Source: Mactromeris polynyma (taxonomy: Eukaryota > Mollusca > Bivalvia > Venerida > Mactridae). From it: 64,000 bases of DNA. The stretch is taken from positions 8,433,703-8,497,702 of the forward strand of contig JASFXZ010000001.1 of NCBI GenBank assembly GCA_032209605.1, read 5' to 3'. Position numbers and translations under genes: made by a program. The notes under the pieces are model-generated. The model ran no database searches. It worked only from the letters and a program-made list of their open reading frames with translations, and was not told the DNA's origin. Positions 1-15,000 of the stretch are shown piece after piece. Position 1 is the first letter of the stretch. Each line of letters opens with the position of its first letter.

Positions 1-3000
1 ATAGAAATCCCCTGGTGAATTCACATGACTTATATACACATCAGAGGGATCACAGGGTATTTTTGGTATTGTGAAGTGTAAAACTTGAGTTACAGCTTTG
101 TCAGTGGGCATAGATCTAGTCTTTCTTCCTTCTATCTCTTTCGCCAATCCACTTTCAATAAGATTATCAGCAATATCTATGCTCTCGCAGGTAAGTATGA
201 CTTTAAAACCGCTTACTACTTCACACAACAAGTCTTTACCAACTGCTAAGTCTTCAAATCTTTTCACAGCTTCGTCACTCCAGTTTCCACCTGGTGGGCT
301 AATACCTTCCAAACTACAACGTAGAGCAAATAGAGGCGTTGATACAAAATCTTGTGAGATACTTCTTATGTTTTCAATCTTGGTTGTTTCCCAATTTCCA
401 TAATCCACGAACTCTACATCCAGTTTTGAACCATCCATCCGCAGAACTCGACCACGGTACCAATTACCATCCTCTGAGAACTTGGCACAACATACTTGTC
501 CAACAGACATATTGGTAAGTGGCCGAGCATCAGTCTGGCAATATTGTGATAACTTAGCCATGAAGTCATTTAGCTGGTTTTCATGACCAGCGCACTGAAC
601 GTAAAATTCCTCAGGACTGATAATCTGAGTGACAAATACTGTTGTTGGGGAGGTTGGCATGACAACATCTGGGTATGTTAAAGCACTGGAAGTTGTTGGG
701 GAGGTTGGCATGACAACATCAGGGTATTTCAAAGCACTGGAAGTTGCAACTACAGTTGAAGTTACTGTAGGTTCCTTAGATTTAGCAGGTATCACTGTAG
801 AGCCTGGTTCAGACAGACCCAATGCTTCTCCAACCACAGTTCCATCTGGAAGTATTATCTGAACAATTGCACCATCCTCACTAGTATCAGCAATAACTGC
901 TGTAACTTCATGTTCTCCAATTAACTCAGTGAATTTAGATGTTGATTGGTTGCTGGCTGAACTGCAATCAACTAATTCACATTCAATAGCTTGTGGTGGT
1001 AGCTGAACATGTTCATCGTTCAACAGGCATATATCTGTTCTTGGCACCTTTTCCGTATTACCATAATCTACAAACAAAACTTCAATGTTATCAGGGAAAG
1101 ATGCAGTAACTTCAGACCTGTACCAATGCTCATCTTCACTAAACTTAGCGGCGCAAGCCATACCAACTGGAAAGTCTGAAATGTTTGTGCTTGTCCGACA
1201 ATGAGTTTCAAGTTGAGCCATCAATTCTTCTAATTGAGGAACGTTGCGAGCAAGCTGACACCAGAAACTGGCTACAGAATCAGTATGGGAGACATAGACT
1301 GCCTCTGTGGAACCTGGAATAACGGAGATTGAATCATCATACCTCAGTATCTCAGTACATACACCAGATGGGTGAATATTGATGGAAACTTTCTTAACTT
1401 TTTTAACAACTGCTGTCTTTACAAGTTCTTCAATGACATCTACACCTTTTGCAACAAGCTTGACTGAGAAGCCTTCTTTAGAATCCACAACTGTACACTT
1501 AACAACTTCATCTTTCACAAGTCCATCCATGATATCTCTCGCATCACCAGACCATTGCCCAGACTGCAATGGTCTAACACCAACCAGTTTACAAACACCA
1601 GCTTTAGCATTCTCCTTCATTAATTCCTCACTTGGCTGACGCACTAAGTCTTTACTTACAAGCTCAGCATTGCCATAATCAACAAATCTGACCATGCACT
1701 TATCTCCAGCAATTCTTTCAATGTAGCCTCGATACCAAGCTTCATCCTCTGTAAACTGAGCCACAACGGCCTGTCCTACACACATCGAATCACATTTAAG
1801 GTCAACGCCAGCTCCTGTTGTATACAACTCCTGAATTTTCTCTACCAATTCTAGCAACTCATTCTCTTCACTAGTTGGCTGCACCCAGAATCTTGAAGGA
1901 TTTTCAATCCAGGATACATACACGTCAATTTCCCCATCAAGGTTCGGTGGGTTGTATGGATTTTTTACATTAATTACTTTCACAGGGGAAGACTTGGAAG
2001 GTTTCAAGGTACAATGTCCTTTGTCACACATGGTTTCAGTAATATTCAATTTTTCATCAACATTTTCAAGATCAATCATATGCGTCAGGGTGGAGGAAGA
2101 CACTCCATTCACTCTAGCAACGAGATGTTTATCGTGAGTCATGTCCTCAAAATCTTCTGTAGCCTTATCACTCCACGCTTTGTTAGCAGTCACAACATCA
2201 TCCAAGCTACACTTAATTCCTTGAACCTTCAGAGTCAGGTATTCTGGTTTCAGGCGTCGGAGTTTGTCACATGGTACTGTCTCAGTGTTACCGTAATCAA
2301 CAAACTGTACCTCAACTTGTGTTTGTGCTTTGGTTACAACTTCAGCTCTGTACCACATATTGTCTTCAGAAAACTTTGCTACACAAGGCATTCCAGGCTC
2401 TGGGTTTGCAATCAGTAAATCACCATCAGGTAAACCATTATAGAATAAATTCAACTTTTCCATAAGTTCTTCTAGAGACGGGCAGTTTTTGATTATCTGG
2501 CACCAGAAAAGTTCAGGATTAGCAGTGTATACAACATACACATCAACTGTATCCCCATTTACTAAAATTAGTGGTTCTAGAATGTAATCTTTCTCAAGTT
2601 GATCAGGTCCATCACCAGCAGGACTAGCCTTTGGCACACTGGTCGGCACAGCAACAGCATCAGTACCCCACTCATCGTCACCTCTTCCACCAGCTGTAGA
2701 ATTACCACCAAAGCCACCAGAACGACTTCCAAATCCTCCAGCATCACCATTACCAAATCCACCTTTTTGCCCTCCACCACCAAATCCACCGGACTTATTA
2801 CTGCTTCCCCAGTCATCATTCGACGATTTTTGTCCAAACCCACTTCCTTTGGAACCAAACCCTCCTGATTCACTTGACCTTTGACTGAACCCACCACCTC
2901 TGTCTCCACCAAATCCTCCACCACGAGAACGTCCACTTTGACTACTACCTCCATCACCCCAATTGTCTGACGTTGAATTATTATCATTTCGAGAACCAAA

Positions 3001-3050
3001 GCCACCCTGCCTTCCACCAAACCCACCACCTCTTCCAGGACCTGCTCCTT
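1..3050 (-). CDS. Exon 13: second Gly-rich segment and Tudor 6-10 (continues beyond window)
   Basis: An open frame from the acceptor TATTTCAG/AAGGAG at 3050 runs to base 1 without a stop; its start is a splice site, not an ATG. Residues about 1272-1400 are RGG/FGG-rich ([22 protein letters not shown]) with scattered DNW/DDW/DEWG. Then come Tudor 6 ([14 protein letters not shown]), Tudor 7 (AWYRGYI, VDYGNAE), Tudor 8 (HWYRSEV, VDYGNTE), Tudor 9 (NWYRGRV, VDYGNWE) and the first strand of Tudor 10 ([13 protein letters not shown]). All four complete repeats keep DYGN, unlike repeats 3 and 4. The linker before Tudor 9 holds a 17-residue tandem duplication. Confidence 0.93.
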
Positions 3051-6000
3051 CTGAAATACATACAGACACTAAATTAGTATGACATAATAAAACATATTAA
3101 ATAACAAGAGATGTTTGTAAAACATTATGCCCCCCTGTGACCTTGACTTTTGACCCCAAAATCAAAAGGGTTCCTCTGCTACCCAAGGTGAATGTGTGGA
3201 CCAAGTTTGAGGATGATAGGTCAAGGGGTTCTTGAGTTATTGATCTGAAACGAAAAGGTTAGGGACTGACGGATGGACCGACCGACATGTGCAAACCAAT
3301 ATGCCCTCTCTTCTTCGAAGGGTGGCATAATAACAATAGATGTTTGTAAAACATTATGCCCCCTCATGGTTTAGTTATTGATCGGAAACGGTTTGTGACT
3401 AATTGACCCCTGTGACCTTGACCTTTGACCCCAAAATCAATAGGGTTCCTCTGCTACCCAAGATGAATTTGTGGACAAAGTTTGAGGATGATAGGTCAAG
3501 GGGTTCTCGAGTTATTGATCGAAAACGAAAAAGTTTAGGACAGACAGACCGACATGTGCAAAGCAATATGCTCTCTCTTCTTCGAAGGGTGGGGGGTGGG
3601 GGAGGTGGGGCGATAAAAATGTTCCAAAATATACTTTATATTCCAGCCCTTGTGTCATTTGGTTAAACAGTCCAGAGAAAGTAATCATCCTCTTTCATCC
3701 CACTGATCCTGCCCTTTACTGAGCCAGGGCCATCATTTGTTCAACCAGGCAAGGTAAAATCACCAAACAAATGCCAATAAATATTAATACTTCATTCCTC
3801 ACATGAAAATTGTACCACTGAAATGATTTCCATGTAAGGAAAAGAATTAAGCAAGTAGGTTCACAAAATAAACATCTTAATGAGCCACTTTGGTGTGTTT
3901 TAAAGACTTATGCTTCGTCATAATCACCTTTAGGGGGATTTGTACAATCTCTAGCCATATGTCCAGCCTCTCCACACTTGTAACACTCCCGACCACCACC
4001 ACCACCAGCTGTAATAAAACGCGACAATAAATGTAGGTACAGCCTGATCAAAATGAACAGACATACATGTGTATGAAGGAAATCAACTAAACCTGCAGGA
4101 GAAAATAAACAAGAGAGCCATGGGCCCTGTATGGATCACTTGGTTTAGCACAAGATCGTTATGTAAGTACAAGTTGGACATGTTTCTCCACAGGATCTGC
4201 AGACTTGCTTTCATAGTAATAAGAGATAAGCCATATTGTAACAAAGCAGTACGAGGTATACATGTCTTGGAAATAGAGCTGTAACGATACACTTCTTCTG
4301 CGATACGATACGTATCGCGATACCAAGGTACGATACGATATTTTTCGATACGATACGATACAGTAAATTTATTTTGAAAACAAAAGAACATAAAAACATT
4401 TGAATTTGTAAGAAACCCAAAGTTTTCAACCACAGAGTATGGTCTTATATCAAATAACCAATTGCAGTTGTCAAGGCTTAAGACTTTGGATGTGTTGGAC
4501 TTAATACAGGATGGCGAAAACTTTCACTTATTTTAGGTTGTCCATCACTGTTTCGCTTCGTAAGAATACGTACCGCTCTCTCTACTGGACGTTTTTCTTC
4601 ATACGAAATCGAATGATGTCGTTTTAAGTGCGATGCCATGTTTGATGTGTTACCGGCTTTATAACTTACATCTGCGTAGCAAATTCTTGCAGGTCATCTG
4701 CATAACACTTTCTTGGCCGTATTGAAAGCCATAATGTTGCCACACAGGCGACTTAAACTTCGATGGTGGGTTTTTTAACTTAATGTGCGTCTCGAACGCG
4801 TCTGACTCAGCCATTTTTGTTGTGTTCACCGACTGCATTTTATAAGAGACGTTTTGATTGGCTTATTTAGTCTCATTCAGCCAATCGATGTTTCGCTTTG
4901 AAAATGCATGAGTTATACTTAAATACCGTACCGAACCGTACTTTGCTTCCGTCGTATCGTTAACCGAACCGAGGACAGAAACCGCGGTGAATTGTGGACC
5001 GCGATTAATCGTTACAGCTCTACTTGGAAATGACTTTTAAACCATCTGACTATGAGATTTATTAAGTATTTTTACCTAGTTCTCATTTCAACCCTAATTC
5101 AGCATGGATGAAGATTTGAGGAAATCTAAGCAAGGACCATACATGCAACAATTCGCCTAAGTCTGATAAAAAATGGCCAGTTGGTTCAGATGTTCTTAAA
5201 GAAATTGTTGACAAGGTATGTCGTCAAATGTAAGGGCCAGCCAATAGCTCTACCTGGCACTTCATGTCCAGTATGAACTAGACATAATTACCTACAGAAC
5301 AGTAAATATTATCCAATGACAAATCTTCACATTTAACAAGATCAGTAACAATTGGTACCAGTAAACATGTTTTTTTTTTATATCAACTAATCGATGAATG
5401 TTACTAACCTTTAGGTGGATTGGTACAATCTCTAGCCATGTGTCCACTTTCTCCACACTTGTAACATTCACGTCCACCACCACCGCCAGCTGGAAGAAAT
5501 GAATTGTAAAATTTAATGCGATGAGGGAGGACACCATTTATTTTACAAAATAATAAAATACTTTAACGATAGTCTAAACCACAAATGAACATACATGTGT
5601 TAAGAGACAGGAGCCCATACCTCAACTTCTTAGCCAGTCAGTATGGATATAATCAAATAAAATTGAGCTACAGTTGTTAAATCATAATTCAAAGATTAGT
5701 ATTATCCCAGATACACTCTTAACAAATTAGGGGGATGGAAGGACAGACAAGGGTCAATTCAATAAAATGTAGTATAAAAGTAATTAAGCAAAGCATCCAA
5801 AATGCAAATGCAAGGTCCAAGCAAGGATGCAACAATCAGTAATCAGAAGTCACATAAAGGATATTGTTTTAGCTCCTAGAACAACTTAATATCATAGTAA
5901 CAATTAATATATGTCACCTTTAGGTGGGTTGGTACAATCTCTAGCCATGTGTCCACTCTCTCCACACTTGTAACATTCCCGTCCACCACCAACGCCAGCT

Positions 6001-9000
6001 AAAATGAAATTGACATTTTAACTGTACAGTAATTTCCATGATTATTTTACTTTGGTATTTGAATGACACATTATTATCAGTAAGAGAACAATATCTTGAC
6101 AAAATGTCTATAAATAGCATTGTTTAGAATTTTAAAATCTTTCCACCCCCAACTATCACCGTTTGATTGAACTGTCCCATAGTTATTTAGAAGGACATCT
6201 CTTTAAGATCACTTCACAGACTAAATGGCAATTAGACAACAGGACAGTAGAAGCAGAAAAGCAGTAATATTCATGCTTATTTAGCACAAGTTCACTGTAG
6301 CAGCAACCCACAGCAGTAAGTGGAGTAAATGCTCAGCTTTTATAATTCAGAGCCTTTCTACCAACACATAAGACCCCAGTAAATCAAGTCACACTAGAGA
6401 ATTAATAAGGCATTCAGGCAAAGTCTGAAGAAAGCATAATGATACACACTTTAATCAGGATAGGAACATGCCTGCTGTATTCAATAAAGCATTTTCATTA
6501 TAACATTACACAAATATTGAACCTATGATTCTTAATTGCTAAAAAAGTATTACCAGTAAAAGAAACTTTTATATTTAAACAAGTAGGTCACAACAAAGAA
6601 CACACGGGTATGTACAAGGGTTGTCTAAATATAGCGTAGAATTTGTTTACCTCTACTAAAATCGCAATAATGACAAATATTTTACAGTAATGTTTTACAA
6701 AGATAGTAACACAAAATCTTTTCAAGAACAAATTCAAGCAACCCAGTCCAGGTCTGTGATCAAAATACTCGTGTTTTTTACTCATATTGTTAAAAATATT
6801 AATTTGTCTACATTATTTTGGAACAACCCCATACAACTATTGAACAACATGCTATATGTCACTTGCGAACAGAGTTCGAGAATTCAAAGATCATGTGCCC
6901 CTTTTCTGTCATCATGTGATCCCTTGACAACATATTATATGAGTAGAAGTCAAAATTTACATGCAGTTTTAGTACCTTTTGGTGGGTTAGGACACTCTCT
7001 AGCAATATGTCCTCCTTCTCCACATTTGTAACAATCTCGTCCACCACCTAGAAATATTAGTATAAAACATGCCAACACAACAATCAAAAAACAACAGTGC
7101 CTTGATGTAACACCAGTTCTAACAGATATCTCCCCCAGAGGTAATCAGAAACGGACTGTTTTAGACCTATCATTACCATTATCATGTTTGTACCTGGAGG
7201 TGGGTGTTGGGCACACCTATGGGATTTAAACAAACAGCAAAATTATAATCAGAATCCTGGAGCGGGGAATTTAAGTAAATCTCTAAGGTATGAGTTGTTC
7301 CCGACATAAAAAATCCAGAAAATTTCAGCCAGGTTCACTGTGCCTGTTAAATTATCTGGTGTTTATATAATCCACCATCTAATGTCCCTTACATGCACAC
7401 CATCTACCCCCTGGGGCCAAAACACAGCAGGTGCACAAGACAGTGGGATAAAATTATAAATTGTTTAACATTGTTGAGGGAGGCAATATAATCACATACA
7501 TAACCTAACATTTACATCATATTTTCTTGTAGCATTCAGAATTAAAAGTACAATTTGCAAGTTTGTTAGTGGTAACGGTAGAATGTTAATAAAAGAAGAC
7601 GGCTGCGACAGCCCTATACTGCTCACCTGAGCAATACTGATAAACATGAGGAACACCGACATAATTTGTGTGATATATATTGAAACTACCTTCCAACCCA
7701 GACAGCTATGTTTTCATAAATTTAAATTCTGACCATTGGATTCCTTAAAATATTTTTTAAGTCTCAAGTTTCCATGGCAACCACATGTAGGATTGAATTT
7801 AATTGATTTGACCAAGTTTGGATATGTACCTTGCCAATATTGTTCCTGTGACATTTGAGCAAGATTGATTCATTTATTCCAAAGAATTTGTAATTCTTAG
7901 GGATCTGTAGACATACAAGGACAGCCAGCAGATGAAGACTGGTCAATGCTATTAGAACAGGATGCTTTTAATAGGGGAGCCATTGAAAGCATTAAAACAC
8001 ATTCACTTGTACAATGAACACTAGTATTAATACCTTTACTAGCAGCATTTGGACATTCTCTAGAGAAGTGACCAGATTCTCCACATTTGAAACAATCTTT
8101 ACTACCTCCACCTCCTGAAAAATGAACAAAAACAAACAAACTTAATTCATCTTAAGCTGCTTTAAACAAGTCTGAAATACAGATTTTATGATAAAATCCA
8201 GTGAATTCATGCCATTTAAAATCCATGCCCCGTTTTATTTGCATAAATTTCGAAAGTAGAGACAAAAATTCCTCTTAATACCAAAGCTAATTAATAAATA
8301 ATCTACTTTGTATTTACTTAAGTAACAATTCACCATTGATTTTATCTGAAGAATATTACTGTACGACACGAAACACTTTAGATACACTTTAGATACGAGT
8401 TTCCTGAAACAATCCAAAGTATATCCTTATATAATGCATTCAACAATGTTCGGAGCAGCATCTTATTGATACATCCTTCAGAATCACTTAAGGTAAGCAG
8501 TCCATCAATGGTTCAAGTAATTTCCCTTCTATATATTATATGGTAACTAAATAAATTAAAATATATTTAAATTGCACGATGTATGTTCAATTTAATTTCA
8601 GAGCGGTTGCAAGTCATGATATACTAGGCATTCTTTCACTTAATTTTTTTTTAATTGTGCTTTTATTGGAAAAAAAGAAGAGGCAATTTACAAAAATACT
8701 TCAAAATATTTAAAAAATGTTTATAGTTTAAGTCTTGGAAGTGACATAATTTGGCAACAATGTAAATTTTCTTAAGTTTTACAACTAAAATGAACTTCAT
8801 TTGCCATAAATAAATCATACTTTTGAAAGAAATAAGCAAAATTGCGAATTCCAATTAAATCGTGTGTATGTAAAATTTAGGCAGCAATATGTTCAAAATG
8901 AAATTTTGCAAAAACCAGACGGTAAATGTATCTGAAATTTGGATATAGTTGATGCTATACATAACAAATAATTTTTCGTTGAAGACAATATGACGGCCAA

Positions 9001-12000
9001 CTGATATTTGTTTTTTTTACATACCGTATATACTCGCCCATAAGTCGACCAAAAACGGCTTTTGAAAATGCTCTAAAAAGTCAACTCGACTTATGGGTGA
9101 GATATTAAAAAAAAAAAAAAATAGAAAAGGGATGAGTGTGCACTGGAAGTTCAAAATCGTCGATTGTTGTGTCTGACTATCGTAAGTAATAACATACGCA
9201 TTTATATTCGGAGTAAAAAATTATTCTTAACTTGCCCTGTAAAGTATTTTTTACAATTAAGCTTTTTGTTGTTAATGACGACAATTATGAACAAAATGTT
9301 TTGTTTTATTCTTTAAAATAAATGTGTTCGTTGGTTAAGTTTTTCACAGTTTTTGAAAGCCTCAGAAGTGTTAAATAATAGGACAATATCTTACATGTGT
9401 TAATGAGGTTAAATGTCCATGGCCCACGCAGGTGTTATAAACAAACTGTCACAATACGACTGCTGGTTAAACTTTAGCACAGAACACGTGGGATTGTTGT
9501 GTCTGGGAATGACGTCACACAGAGCTACCAGCCGGTGTATTTACCGTAAATTCTCATGTCTTTAGATTTAAACTGGTACGCAATATTTTAAGTGAGTGGG
9601 AATTCTGATGTAATAAATGACTAGACTGTAACCAACTTTTCATTCTTTGAAAATCTGGCATCGACTTATAGGCGGGTGCAAGCAAAATACCGAGTTTTAA
9701 GCAGCAAAGTATACCCCTCGACTTATGGTTGAGATAGACTTATGGGCGAGTATATACGGTATTCCTTATTTTAAATATTTTCTGACACAAACGTGCCGCC
9801 CAAAAACTTTTCCGAATATTTGTGACTTTTCTTAAATTTGCAAGTCTGTTGAGTGGTTTCACTATATGAAAATAGGAAGAAATAAGAAAATAAATGTGAT
9901 TTGCCATTTATCGGTTTATTTTTAAAGGATTTAGTTTTTTCAGAGAACAAAACGGGCCATTATTTTTTTGTGGACCGGTAAAAAATTTAAAAAAAATCAA
10001 ATTTTATCCGCATTATTATATAGATTGAAACAACTGTTTCATTTATCGCAGACATTATGTCAATGATGGACTGCTTACTTTAAAACTATTAAGAACAGAC
10101 TCAACTAGTGCAGTTTGGTATGTACACAATGAAAAAAATATTGTTTACGTATGTGGTTAGAAATGTCGTTCTTGCCTATAAAAACATTTATTATTTCGCT
10201 GAATTTGACATAATATGCAATAAATAAGACATTTAACCCCTGGCTCTCTTCTCAGAAACTTTGCTGTCATTGAAGAATTCTAGGCATGACCTGTTAAATC
10301 TGACAATTCCTGACACAAAAACATGTATGATGAAATGAAACCTGATGTCATTCCTTGTTCCAAATCAAAATGATTAGTTAGAACATCTCTAATTGTCAAA
10401 TTCCCTACTATCGTTTTGATGTCTAAAATCTACTAGTTTCGGTTTAGAAACATGTCAATATAAAACGGAATGCCTTCTAGCAATATGAAAAGCGATGGGG
10501 TGTTTTGAAACTATCACAGAGCTATCTAAGAAGAGAGAAAAGAATGCCATGCCACTTCAAGTGATGTATTGTAATAAATAATTACCACTCTCTCTCCCTG
10601 ATCCAAATCCTCCTGTCTTGCCAAAACCTCCACCACCTCCAAACCCGCCTCCATCACCTCCTCTGTTACCCCCAAAGCCACTACCACTGTCACTGCCTCT
10701 ACCTCCACCACCTCCTCGATTTCCTCCAAATCCTCCACTGCCAAATGATTTCTGTCCACCACTTCCACTACCATCGTTCCAACCACCATCACCCGATGAC
10801 TGGGTACCAAAACTACCTCGATCGGTAGACTGACTATTACTCCCAGCAAATGATCTAGGCTTTGAACCAAACTTAGAGGATGCGCCTTCATTCCAGGTAG
10901 AATCATCTCCACCACCAATCTACAAAATCAATAAACATACAAATCAATCCAAGTTAATATTTAAATTTGAGAGTACACTGAAGTCTAAATTTAGAGTACA
11001 CTTATAATTCTAAATTTTAAGCACATCCTTGTGTTACGGACAAACTAATTCATTCATCAATTAAAACAATTAATAATTGCTACATGTGTATCTTTTAATG
11101 ACTTGTACCAGGGGTTCCATTTGACCCTTGAATTAACCCTTTGACCCCTGAAATTTCCAAATAGCCACATTTTGACCCTGAGGATTCTAGCGGAAGGGTC
11201 AATTTTTCTCTAAATTATAGGTATTTTGGCTAGAAAATGGTTAAATTGGGTCAAAAATTGTCAAAATGACCCTTGAGATTCAGCACCTAGTGGAAGAACA
11301 CCTATTGTACCCTAGAAAATCATGATGGCTAATAACATCCAAGTTTTTCAAACAGAGCCAGCCTATTACCAGACCAAAAATATCCATTAGTTTCCCCAGA
11401 CTGAATGAAGTTTTACAAGGCTCGTCAGGTTAGACACACTTGACACACACTCAGTTATTACTAAAACAAAAGCAAAATAACCATTAATATTCACTTCCTG
11501 TAAGTATAATCTGCATGAAAACCCATCAGTCATGACTAACACTACATACAACCTCCGATATTTCTTCCGGTCCCACTTTACATTCAAGACAGTAAAATGT
11601 AAGACATTGAATGGAAGAATTACAGAAAATGTCATATAAAAAGGCTTTTATGGCTAGTAAATGTCATTACTGTAACTACACTCACCGTTATTTTCATATC
11701 ATCTCCAGTTTTGAAATGGGACACAGATCTCGAGCATGGTCCACTCATTGTTTCCGGACAACTGGTTCCAGTCATATTACTGAATTTCTCATTTACATTA
11801 GTTCCCCTTTTATCCACCAGTTCAGCTTTGTATACCACAACTCCTTGCTCATGCAACTCTGACTTGAAAGTAGCCGTGAAGGATTGTTCTTCAACCATTT
11901 CAGAAAACTGTACAGTATGTTCAGGTGACCAGAAACCTTGGGGTGATGCGACACCTATATATGATAGAGAACATAACAAATCATCTAGATAAAAATGACC

Positions 12001-15000
12001 GAGATACATAAGCAAAGTATCGAAATATGACAGTTCAACTGCAGCAACTTTCGATTTGGATACACAAACATTTGAAAAACTTTCTTGATTTACATGATCC
12101 ACATTCCATGGCTACTCTTCCTTCATGTGACTACTACAAGGAATTGTCTCCAACGTTAGCATGGTTCATACAGAACTTCCCAGACTTTTTTATGTACTTT
12201 TTCTCCATTTTCAAGGACTAAAAATTTAGAGTTTATCGCCCCGAGATGACTATCACTGCAGCACGGATAAAATTTAGTGTAAGAATTACTAAAAGACCTG
12301 GCATAAAACCTGTTGCCACTGTGCCTTACTGTATAACTATACTATCGCCTACTCGACGGTAGGCCCGGTCGTAAATAGCTTTCATTTTTCACATTTTTTC
12401 ATCATTGTTGGTATATTTGTTATTATTTATCCTTTTCTATTCGCAGCAGAAGAATTCAAGGGCAATTTACCAACTTTTTTTATTAAAATTTAAGTACTTT
12501 TCAAGGAGTTTTGGCTGTTACAAATTCAAGTATTTTTCAAGAAGTAGGCTTCAAATTCAAGGACTTTTCAAGACTGTGCGAACCTTGTCTAGGTCATCAT
12601 TCCCCCAACAGGATCGAATGTCCCAATATGGAAGAAATGAATACCTAAAAATGACATTTTTACAGACCAAAATCTGTAAATCAGACATTTGTGGCCAAGG
12701 TGTCTCTGATTTGACATAATTTTCTTCCTATAATTTCAGCAAGTCATCCATCTTTATCAATTCAACCAATAAAAATATTTGTGTAATACTTCACAATACA
12801 GGCTTATTAAAACAATGCAACGCCTATACACTGCCCTCCAAAAGTTCCTACACACTTTGGCAATTTCCATTGCAATGAATGTATTTTCATATTTGTTTCA
12901 CATGCAATTAATCGAAAATGCTTTTTAACCCAGCAATCTCTCTGTAGAAGTATTTATAAATTTGTACTGAAACAAATTATCTTATTTTCTGTGTCAGATC
13001 AATCAGTTACAGACATATTGGTTTCGGATGCAGGCCAATTGATGCTGCTGCCGAGACGTGCAAATTGTTGATTCTTAACTATCAATCACAGAAGTGGGAT
13101 GAATAATTTACTGCATAGGCATACATGTTTTATTTGAAATTTTGTTGGAGAAAAAGTAATGAACTTCAAAATAGTCATGTGTTAAGAAACTTTTGGATGC
13201 TAGTGTATATATACAAATGTAAATTTGGAATGGGAATTTACATGACAGGGATCGACAAACCCGCAATTTTACTAAAATCTCCCCAGAAAAATAAACTTAA
13301 AAATTTGATGAAAATCATATAGATATTTGAATAGTGAATTTCCTCTCATTGCGATAAAATACCAGGCTAAGTGATGGCCAAGAATAACAAAGTGTGTCAC
13401 ATGTCTTCATCAATTCAAACTCACAAAGACAATGTCACATACGCAGCGTTTTTCCTAAGATTGTTCAGCTAGGGGTCCTTGGACTCTCGTGATTGATAAA
13501 TTGGGGGTCCTTAGTAAATTTGTAGGGTCCCAGATATGCAGTATATACTTTACTGAAGTTTATTTCAGGGGTCCCAGGGATGCACAGTAAGTTAAAAATG
13601 GGAGTCACTAGAAAGAAAAGGGAGTCGGGGACTCAAGATTTCTATGTCAGGGAAATCCCTGCATGTGCAAGTACATTAAGAAACTGGCGACAATTAAGTA
13701 ACAGGGTACCTGATAATCTACACTGTACAGCTTGAGCAGGCAATTCCATAAACTGAGGTTTGATTTTCTTCAAAGCTCGACAATCGGTATACTCATTATT
13801 TCCATAATCAACATACATAACTTCTGCGTGACCATCGTTCTTCAATCCTGACAAAAGACAAATATAGCACGAGTGTTAATAATAAAATTTAAAGCACAAC
13901 TATAATCCCAGTGTTATAAATTAAAATAGGACTGACACTTTGTTATACAAACAGCAGTGTACTTTTTGTACATATACAGTTGGTATGAATTTTTTTTCAA
14001 ACTAAATTTACTAATTCCACGAAAACTTGTATTGTGTTCAGTTTATCAGCATGAATAGAACTATAAGCTGCCAACATACAGATTCCACATCACTCTAGAA
14101 CCATGTCTGAATTTCATACATAAATAACTGTTGAAAAATGGATGAGCTGTTATGCATTGGTGTTTAGCACAAGTTTTCAGCTGCCAGTGCTCCTGGAACA
14201 AAACTGTTCACAAAACTGACCAACTTCCCAATTCAAATCAGAGTATGGAGAATAAGTGAGTTTGGATGTATTTGTATTTGTATTTAGAACCCCCCAACTT
14301 TTTTTCACCTGATTTTATCACCGTTATTCAGCTTTTCTCTCACAGACAATTTATATAAACAGCAATTGTTGATTAATTAATCTCTACTTTTATTCCTAAA
14401 ATTTTGCTGCAATTTCTACTTTCCCCCAAATTTCTTAGTTTAACACGCAAAAATTCCCCATTTGAATATAGGTAAACTTCCTAAAATAACCTAAATAAAC
14501 CCTGTCTCCAGACTGTCAGTTGAGTGCTTTACCAAGTGAGCTAATACATTGTACCTAGTTCCCACATCTACAATATTTACCTCCCTTGTTCTGAATTGTC
14601 GGCCATTTTGATAGGCAAATTTCCTTAAAGTTTATGGGGAATATAATGTAAACGATGATAAACTAAGCAGCTATATAAATTCCCTTGGTATTTTCTCAAT
14701 TACCGCACATTTGGAAATTACTCCTATAAGTGCATATCAGTTTTGCCTATCAAAATGGCGGACAGTTAACAAGGGAGGTAAATATTGTAGATGTGGGGAC
14801 TATGTATAGAATCAACTCATGACCATAAAAATTAATCAGCACAGGTACCTGTAATAACAGCTCTGTACCATCCCTGATCTTCAGTGAACTGTGCAACACA
14901 TGCTTGTCCTAACACAGGGCTCTCCAATATATCAACATTAGGTGGTAATTCATCATAATATTCATGAAGTTGATCCATAACTGTATCCAATGTTGCATTC

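Noticed and set aside
2577..3029. 150-residue Val/Gly-rich ORF, minus strand
   Set aside because: It is the Gly-rich part of exon 13 read in the wrong frame; the correct frame joins exon 12 and gives RGG/FGG repeats and Tudor domains.
8115..10585. Additional zinc-knuckle exon hidden in intron 7
   Set aside because: I looked for CxxC-GxxGH-C patterns on the minus strand and found none; the intron is A+T-rich with the mariner-type element.
10526..10918. 130-residue Val/Glu-rich ORF, minus, and Pro-rich ORF 10618-10833, plus
   Set aside because: Both are other-frame readings of Gly-rich exon 7, which has proper splice borders in the Gly frame.
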